Below are positions 33,701 to 42,700 of a stretch of 64,000 nt of DNA, piece by piece. The notes under the pieces were generated by a model. The model had not been told where the DNA came from and ran no database searches. It worked only from the letters and a program-made list of their open reading frames with translations. A program made the translations under genes and the position numbers. The DNA is from Rhynchonema sp. JSB1_4. Taxonomy: Eukaryota > Nematoda > Chromadorea > Monhysterida > Xyalidae. The stretch covers positions 37,990 to 101,989 of the forward strand of contig JASAMV010003622.1 in the NCBI GenBank assembly GCA_030248065.1, given 5' to 3'. Every line of letters starts with the position of its first letter. Position 1 is the stretch's first letter.

Positions 33701-36700
33701 AAATATGTACAATACAACAATGTTCAAATGTGCAGTGTTGGCTGCATTCATGTGCGCTATCTGGTATCCACAAATCTGCAATGCCAAAGTTGTCTGTCGA
33801 TGGCGGCGTTGGAAACTCACGCCAAGGTATGCGACTCACTTATGCGACTAGATTTTTTTATACCGATGCCTCCTATTTCGACCAACGAAAATTTGGTGGC
33901 AAAACCAAATCACAAAAAAAGTGATTCAAACACGTGGTAGGAAACGGACAAGCACGTCCAACGTTATCCAAATCCTATGTACCCACAAAACAGTCAAACC
34001 TCTTCAGGTGCTACGAACTACTCGCCACGCGAGTCAAACAAGATCCAAAACCAGGTGACAACATATTCGATCTGAAAAAGATTCTCGCTACAAGTTCGGG
34101 GTCTGGACAATCTACTAAAACTGGCAACGCGCTGCGCCGAAAACGGAAGCAAAAAATCCCGGATCTGACCACAACAGCTAAGCCAGTACTGACAACAACA
34201 AATGCCAAAAGACTCCCATATCAAGACACGGAGCTTCGGTTCCGAGACTGTTGGTTTTCGGCTGCCCAATGCATCATGATATCACAATTGACACACGACA
34301 GTGTGATTGTACGTTCTTGAGTTGAACACTATTGTTATTGCATAATCCTCGCGTATTTTTTAGTGTACAAGTCTAAATCGTATGTATAGTCCACTCTAGC
34401 CTCTAGTGTACAAAACGAAGTGATATTTTTGTTCGTGCACCAGGCGATCTGAACTTACATTTGTTTATGTATATGCTACTAGTTGCAATAAACCACTATG
34501 ACAGTCTTGCATGACAAACACGTTGACAGTCCGTTTGAATGAACAAAAGCGAAAACGGCAAAATCCTTCCACCGACCGCGTCATATTGTCCCGTTCTGAC
34601 GCGATGTGCGAACAACAGCTCTGGCGTGTCGTGTTTGTTCAACAGTTCAGCTTGTTCATCCAACGAAGACTCGGCAAAGAATCGTTGGTATTTGCCTGAA
34701 AAGAAGCCATTGAATAATGATTCAGACATGTCACCATAAAGACACTTCACATTCCATTACAACTTAACCATTCACTAAACACCATTCAGCAGCGGCATTA
34801 GCAAATCCATCGCCCGCATAGCGTCGTCGCCACGTTTTCATCTGTTCCAAACGATGCTGCGTCCGCTGCACATTGTCTGGCTCTATATAATCGTCGTGAA
34901 ACATCAGCTCAGCAATGTCAAGCAATGAATGGAAGGCCTGTGCAGAAACTGGACTATTCAGAAACCAGCAACAGAAAATGTGGTGATCGTCAAAAATCCT
35001 AAAAAATCCCGAAACGAAAAATCCCGAAAAACATATCGAAAAGCGAAAATCCCGAAAAATCTCGAAAAAAAGGCACTAAATTTTGTCGGAAGCTGGCATT
35101 CATGTAGTTGGTCGTCAGGGTTAGGCTTAGGCTGCCAGTCAGGAAGACCTGTCCACGTGAGAGAGATATCCATAAAAATACAGCGCCTCAGGCTTTCATT
35201 CAGGGTCAGGCGTAGGCTGCCAGACAGGAAGGCAAGACCAGACGAGAAGATCAAGAAATTGAGCCCCAACTGATCCAGTGCCCAAATGACAAATTATGGG
35301 CTCCAACTACATGAATACCCTTTTGGCACAATAAACTTTACATTTTTCCTTTATTTCATTTTTCGGGATTTTTATTTTCCGGGATTTTTTCGGGTTTTTC
35401 TCGGGATTGTCGACCCCACTCAAAAATGTTTCATACGGGACAGATAATGCAGCAGCTTTTTCGCCATTTTTGATCCACTGTAATTTAGGTAAATCAACAA
35501 ATCATATGACAAAGCTCGTTCCCGGTGCTCGAAAATCAACAAAATCGGCGTTTTGCTGTCCCAAACTTTTTGTGTGCGTCTAGGTCTTTGAAATCAAATC
35601 AAATCTTTTTTCAATTTCCCCGCACCGCACATCAAACAATACAAAAAGCGCTCATAACAGACGTTCACAAAAAAACATTTCAGCGTACAGGGAAACATAA
35701 AAACCATTTTGCATACCTTAGCGCGTTCGGCCACTTCAATCGCTCGATCGTACTCTCGGATTTTCACCAACGCCTTCAGCACATGATCACGCACATGCAA
35801 CATTCGGTCAACGCATGCCGTGCCTGATCAAGCAACGTGATATCATGGATAATTTGAGCATGAAATACAACCGCACGTTGGTGCATGAGCTAAACTGCCA
35901 GAACGCACTACAACAATAACAGTCAATACTAACGCTTCGAAGAATAGGAAAACAGAATTTCGGATGGTTCAGAACAAATACAGTACCAAGTACACCGTTT
36001 GTAGCGCTGCTTCTCGTAGCCACCAGACCAATCAAATAAAACAATAACGATAAATAAAGTCAAATAGCCCACACTATCCCTCTCCAACCGACCAGCCGCA
36101 TCCAATTGTGTCAACACGATTCTGACCAGTGCGCACGCATCAGCCACCAACTGTGCCCGATTCTGTCTCGGCAATGCATCTGCGTAATCACACACCGCTG
36201 TCGTGCACACATCGAACTGGAAAGGTCTTTGAGTTTAATATTTTGTTTGCATATTTTTTGGGTGGTGCCATGCTACTGTGACACGAAACGAAAAACTAAC
36301 TGATTCCAATGCGGCTCCTGCTTGAGGAATGTTTTGTGAAAATGGTACGGCAACCGTCGAAATGCGGCTGAACATAACAATAAATGCGCAAGCACCTGTT
36401 TTAAGAGCGGTTCCACGAGCGTTTCGCTGGTCAACCAATTAGCACTTGGTTGCGCGTCAAGAAGTCGACTTTTGCCCGAGCGTTGCTCCTCCACCTGAGG
36501 GAAAAAACTTGGAATGTTTCCAAAAATAGTAAGACAACTGGAAATGGAACAGTTCACAAAACCACCACCAACCGATAACAAAGCCGCCAGCAGAATTCTA
36601 TTATTGGCGACCATATTCTCAGCCAGCTCAATCACATCCGAGCTCGATAACGACAGTTTGACTTCAGTTGTTTGGCCTTTCTTGCTCTTGCCCGTCCGTG

Positions 36701-39700
36701 TCTGTTCGTGCGTGTACGATCGCAGCTGGGCTATTTCGGTGGAGATCAACAGCGAAAAGATTTCATCCACGCACGAAACCTAAAGAAATAAACATTGTTC
36801 CACAAATTTCGATTCACAGAAAAATCAAAAAACCAACTTTCATACCTTCTGACAAAACAAATCCACCTCACTGAATGGTGCTTTGATAGCAACACCGCGA
36901 TTGACAACGCAGTCCTTCATTGCGAGTCGCCACGTATCGGTCAGGCTGAATGACAACAGTAACTTAACAACCCAGGCGGTAGAAAACATTTGGTACAGAT
37001 CACTCTCACTAGCTTATAATCTTGTTTGTTCGGCTAATCTCAAGTTTATTATACGCCGCGACCGGGAGCAAGTCATGCGACGATCGTTTCGGTACATTCT
37101 GCTAGCGACTTATCGCTCTTATTGAAACATTCCACACGGTACGAATACGACTGAAAACATCACTTCCATTGCTCGTTCCTTCAGAGATTGCAAAAGCAGG
37201 TGGTGGGAACTGTGCGCCACAAAATTTCCACTGAAACATCACTTACCCATGTTCCTCCACGCATGTCATAATGCCGACGACGCAAGCGAGTTTCTCCGAA
37301 CATTCGACAAGCAGATCAAGCAGAATGGTCACAACTTTGTGATTCGTGTCCAAGGACAAACCGGCATTGGCCTGCGACAAAAAAATGAGTTTTCAAGGAG
37401 AAATGGAAAATAATCCAAGAAACATAGATAAATAAACACACATTCACAAGCAGGTTCATATTTTTGAGAAATATGAGAAACATATCGTAAGTCTTGCGCT
37501 TGTCTTCGAGTTGCGTCAAAGGTAGTACCGTCTGCTGGTCAGATGTGGTACGGTCGAGAACTGAAAATTGTAATGATTTATACCAACGTTAGTGAAAAAT
37601 CAATTCCATTTATTTTTTACATGAGCGGGAAGCAACTGATCAACCTGTGCATTTAGACAAGAAGCTATACGCAATCGGCAAAACATTTGCCCCCCTTATC
37701 GATTTGATCTCACCACTCAAGTGAGAGCCCAATGATAAATTTGTTTCGACGCGTTTGTACAGGCCTTGGTGGTTGCGAATAAAACAAACAAAACAGACAT
37801 AAATTGATAAATATACCAACAAAACTTTTTCGCGCATGTGGAATTATTCGTATCAGTTGTATCAACTTTGGATACCGGCAGAATAGCAAAAAAATACACG
37901 GGCAAAAAAACTAACCAATGGATCCAGTGTTAGTGCGTTTTGCAGGCACCTTGCTGCCGGCAGTGGTCGTGTTTGTCATGTCGTCATCAACAATGGCCAA
38001 TGCTAATTGTGCAATGATGGAATTGACCTCGGTGATGGGACGATTCGATGAGCACACTTCGTCCGATAGCACTGCTGCCTCGCCCTGATTGTGCAAGGGG
38101 AAGGGGTGGATATGAATTGCTGTGCTTTTTGGGTGAAACTACGCTGATTGCTTTGTGCAACCAACACTCAAAGGTACACTTGGGTTTGGTGCGCGGAGCC
38201 CTGATTGAGTGTTATGTATGAACAGCACATCACATCAACCAATTTCGCAAAAGGCTGGGTCGTGACTATGCCATTATGACGTGTACAGATAAAGTACACC
38301 AACATGAACTCGATTTCGCAGCCGACAGAAAAGTGAAACATTCTGACGTGGCTGCTGATCTGGGAAATGTTACACGTTGAAGAATACAATGTGGAGCATG
38401 ATGATTTTCTCTTTCTATTCGTTTTGAACACACATCACCTTCGAAAACGGGCTCGTGTTGTTGTAGTTTGCCTTTATGCGTTTGTGATATGAGTGGGCGG
38501 CGCTTAATTGCGCTGTTTTTCCTCCACAGATGTAACTTATTCTGGTTGAATCCGCAAATGTTTCGGTGAAAGTGTAAAGTAGAGGGCAGAATTGACATGA
38601 ACAATATTAATGATCAAATACAAAACAATGATTAAAAAGCCAACTTGACCAAATATGTCCAACTCACAATTCGTTTCTTGAAGAACAAGACGAAAGCTCG
38701 TCGCAGTTTCTCATAGTCGCTGACTGCGCCCTGCGGCGACACCGGCCTTGCTCGTTCAGGCACATTGGACGGAGCCGGCATCAGTGATTGGTCGAACTCC
38801 ATCTCGCTCGCGTCGAATCGGGTCACGCCCAGACGACTCTGCTCCACCGATACGTTGTGATCGGCCAGACCTCTGCAGACGTATGACTTTCGCTGTTGCT
38901 AATTGATGTGCACAGAGAAGTCTCCCGAAACGCGTAGAACATTCTTTCGGCACCAGATTACCGTCGTATCATCAGACAGGTCCATGCTAGCTTACTTTTA
39001 TGTGGCTGTCACTGCGCATGCAACTCACTTTGGCAACAATCGCAGCGTTTTGATACCGTCATTGCTTTGGAACAAATAACATTGTGTGCCCAGACAACCT
39101 GAAAGATGTTTCAACGTTTTCACATCAACAATCTCGTTCTGGAATGTTCTGATCTCTGAAGTCGTCTGTGTAGAAAAAATCAAGGACTTAAAAAATGTTT
39201 CAGCGATTCGACAAGACAATCACGTGTTCTAATGAACACAACACCGCATTTTGGGAATACCTAGTCCAGTTTCAAAATTGACTTCCCTTTTTCTCAGGCT
39301 TAGTCTTTCTAGGCTTATGCTTAGAACTAAGCAAACCCGTGCCTTCTATGGCGAAATCTACAATTTGCGTTTTCTCTCTCTCAAGGCAACTGGACCAGCT
39401 CTTCCCGACATCCGTCCACACGCATAGTATTCAGAATGACGGCCCTCACCAGCACCAATCACACAGCTTTCCACCGGCAATACATTCCAATGACATAGTG
39501 TCTTCGCAACATTGACCACATGGAAATCATCCTTGCTGTCTGATAATCTGAAATCGTCAGCCAAATCAGGTCAATGAACACAATAAAGTGCTATGCATAC
39601 CTATTCTACGCTCTGTTCACGAGAGCGCGAAGTAGGCAGAGGGTGAAGCGTCGCAAGTAGCAGCTTGGCCACGCAAAACAAACACCCCAACAGTTCGAGG

Positions 39701-42700
39701 CAGGCACCCGACCTGTTCGGTTCCATTAACTGTACGCAGACGATGTCCCTTCGTGCCAACACATAGACGGGCACACGGTTATTGTAGAGCGACTCGGGCC
39801 GGCGTGCACACAGGATGCGGCAGGACAGAATCGAGGCTTCGTCCGGGCACTGCTTGACAAATGGTTGGTTACAGGACGTGGTCGTGAAAAGGCAAATCAA
39901 CCTCTTTAAAATCGCAGCTTGTATAGGCAATCCGCCAGCTGATGGCACTCCGCACACACAGGCTGCATGCTACATTACTGCCATCAACGAATGCATCTAT
40001 TCACTGCAGTTATCCGTTGAAACATCCCCAAATTTTGCAACAATGCAGAAAAGTGTTATGGCAAGCAGCAAATGAAAACCGGATGAATTAAAAAGCGGTC
40101 ATCAAAGTATGACACTCGTTCAAAGTGTACATTTTGTTTAGAAAATGGCGTGTGCTGCTGCGTACGCTGTGTGTATAAAAAGTGCCATGAGCCGATGGAT
40201 TGCCCGTACATTTAGATCACAGTCTGCTCATTCGGTGACACCATTCGGATCGGGTGTTTTGGGTCGGTATAAGAAACATGGCCAAACTCAAACTTGGCGA
40301 TGCATAATCGGATATGTTTACGCGAGTTGCGAACCGATCCGCATCCGATTTCTATTTGCTGTGCGTCAGAATTGGACTAAACCGTCCGTCATCGCACAGA
40401 CTGCTTCAGACTCAAGACAGAAAGGTCAAGTTTCGAAAAATCAGAAAACAGAAACAGGTCAGCAAACATTGACATGTTTATCCAACGGCACCACCGGCAC
40501 GCCCGAGAACCACGCGAACTCGGAGACGGCGAAATCTAGATTCGTGATCAGACCTGCGATTGTAACAATTGTTTTTCGGCATTTTTCGTTCCGGGATTAT
40601 TTTTTTGGAATTTTTGACGGCCACCGTGGAAATGGAAAAGGACAAACAAACTCACCAATTCCAAACTGCACATCGTTTTCCGTGTCATTCCGTCCTCCCA
40701 CCAGCACCAACAAGCTGTCAGTGCCGTACTGCACGCAATCAACCATCCACACATGCACACAACTACGGTAGTTGTTCTGCGAATCTAGCGAGTGGTAACC
40801 CTGAAACATCAAAGTGCTTTGACGTTTTGCTCGGCCGAGTCTGACGACAGTGACCATCGATGAGATCTGCATCTGTCTGACAGGCAGACGTGAAAGCACT
40901 ATTCACAGACAGTTGGGAAACAACACAACATCATGCCGCATGAAAGAAACTACGAGCATCATAGTTCGAGAATACGCAGTAATGACAAGTCACGTGATCA
41001 GGAGACAGATGCGATACAAACACCAATCACTCAATCGATTATCAGCACCCACCCAAATGCCGGTCATCATCGCCTCCTGCACCATCTGAGTCATTCTGGC
41101 TTGCCATTGGAACTCGGGTGCAGCATCGCTGTCGTGCTGGTCGATCTTCCAGACAATCATGTCACTTGTGGATAGTGAGATCAGGTACTTATCGGTACAC
41201 AGTGATCGAACCTGGGATATAAAAACAGCAGTTTCAGTTCATTTGCTTGGTTCGCGGGTTCGTGTGTTACGCACCATAGTTAATGCCAAACTCTAAGCCC
41301 GAAATGGACCTTTGAAACATTCGGACAACACATACACAGCTGTGCCAGGCAGATGTGCGCAATGTTTCAGAATTGCGCATGGGTAGTGTTCGGGTTTGGA
41401 CGTGCACATTAGAGCGTATTTAACTGTACGGCCATGACCTAAGAAATATACTGTACAATCAATCATAGAAACACCAAAGGATTTCATCAAGTGGGCTTTT
41501 GTATTCATGTTATGGGGTAAAGCTTCTTCTCGGCAGCGAAACAAAAACAGTCCGATTGCCCTGTGCCACAACAGCGACGCAGTCATTTTCCAATGCGAAC
41601 GCACAGAACAATGCGAACAAACATTTTCTAATGGCAACACTTTGAACAATACAATGTACAATCGTTATTTTTCGGCGTTCAACTGCCGCATTGTGCGCCA
41701 GGCCATCATCAATTAAAGCGTAAAATTAGTTTTAGTTCAGGTTGGTTTTGTGGTATTCGGCATGGAAGACGATGTTAAATCACAGATACAAAACGTTGCG
41801 CACTTATAATACAAATTAAAAACATTTTGCACCACCAGCAGAATGATGCACCGGGTCGTCATCAGTTTGCGTAAGCGTGAAACAAAATCACAAAACATTC
41901 AAGATACTCACCAATCTGCGTTCACTGCTTGGCGTGCCAGCAAACAGAATCGATGACATTCGCTTCGAAACCCGACCAAATAGTCCATGACCACTCGAAC
42001 TGGCTGGCAGTGTTTCCACGTTGATCAGGCACTGAAACATCATGAATCGAAGTTGGAATAATAAATATAAAGACAAAATATTATAATGTTTTCAAACTAA
42101 CGTTAGTGATCGCCCGACTAGCAACGGTAATTGTGATGAGAAATGTACTGCCGGTAGTTGTGTTCAGCGCGAACTGATTTTCCTGGAATGAAATTTTGAA
42201 TATCAAGCAGATTGCCGTTACCGTTTTTTGTCTGATATGATGGACAACTAGAACTTGAGACCAAAATCAGAGAGCATCGCTGATGTTGTTGTGCTGTGCA
42301 TTTAATTGACTGGATATGCGCAAAAACCAGCATGGCCAGTTGACAAAAATGACACAGCACCGAGAGGTGCAGCAAGAGATTTGAAAACCAAAACCATCGC
42401 ATTTTGTTCCCAGTTATTGTCTAAGTTGTTTAGAGAAATAAATGAACAAAACAAGATTTGAATTTACGACCACAAATTTCTTGATCGCCTACCTTGACTC
42501 TTAGCACCGAGTGCGCGACCAATCCATGCAATTCAGATGTGGCCGAGTGTTCTGCGTAGTTCGAGCTGGAATTCGCGTCCATCCAGTAACGCACAATGCC
42601 TTCGGGACTGACAGCCAGCACAGACAGTTTGGATGACTTGCTGTGACCTGTGGATGGGATTGACAACAAGATCCCGCATCAATTTGAAGGTAAGCTGCGC

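Larger units (their letters stand above)
19734..34576. other. NUP133 intron 22, host of the secreted-peptide array
   Basis: Exon 22 ends TGQYDA at a GTCGGT donor and exon 23 opens ASETVAKVG after TTTCAG. The joined protein reads straight through in the family pattern, so the 14,843 bases between are one intron. It contains six tandem gene copies on the + strand, a 1.66-kb fold-back transposon, several MITEs, a tRNA-like relic and decayed copies of the exon 22 donor region. Outside the listed elements, 20.0-21.3, 23.7-24.5 and 25.4-27.0 kb show no further gene; they are duplicated flanking sequence of the array. Confidence 0.85.

Noticed and set aside
39601..39712. Continuation of NUP133 exon 9 to an in-frame TAG next to a GTATGC donor
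   Set aside because: Ending the exon at the GTCGGG donor (39713) gives the phase required by exon 10 and a better family match. The longer frame would end in a stop.
40145..40771. 208-codon + strand open frame
   Set aside because: It overlaps NUP133 exons 7 and 8 on the opposite strand, which match the family and join in phase. The + strand translation is serine/threonine-rich with no domain.
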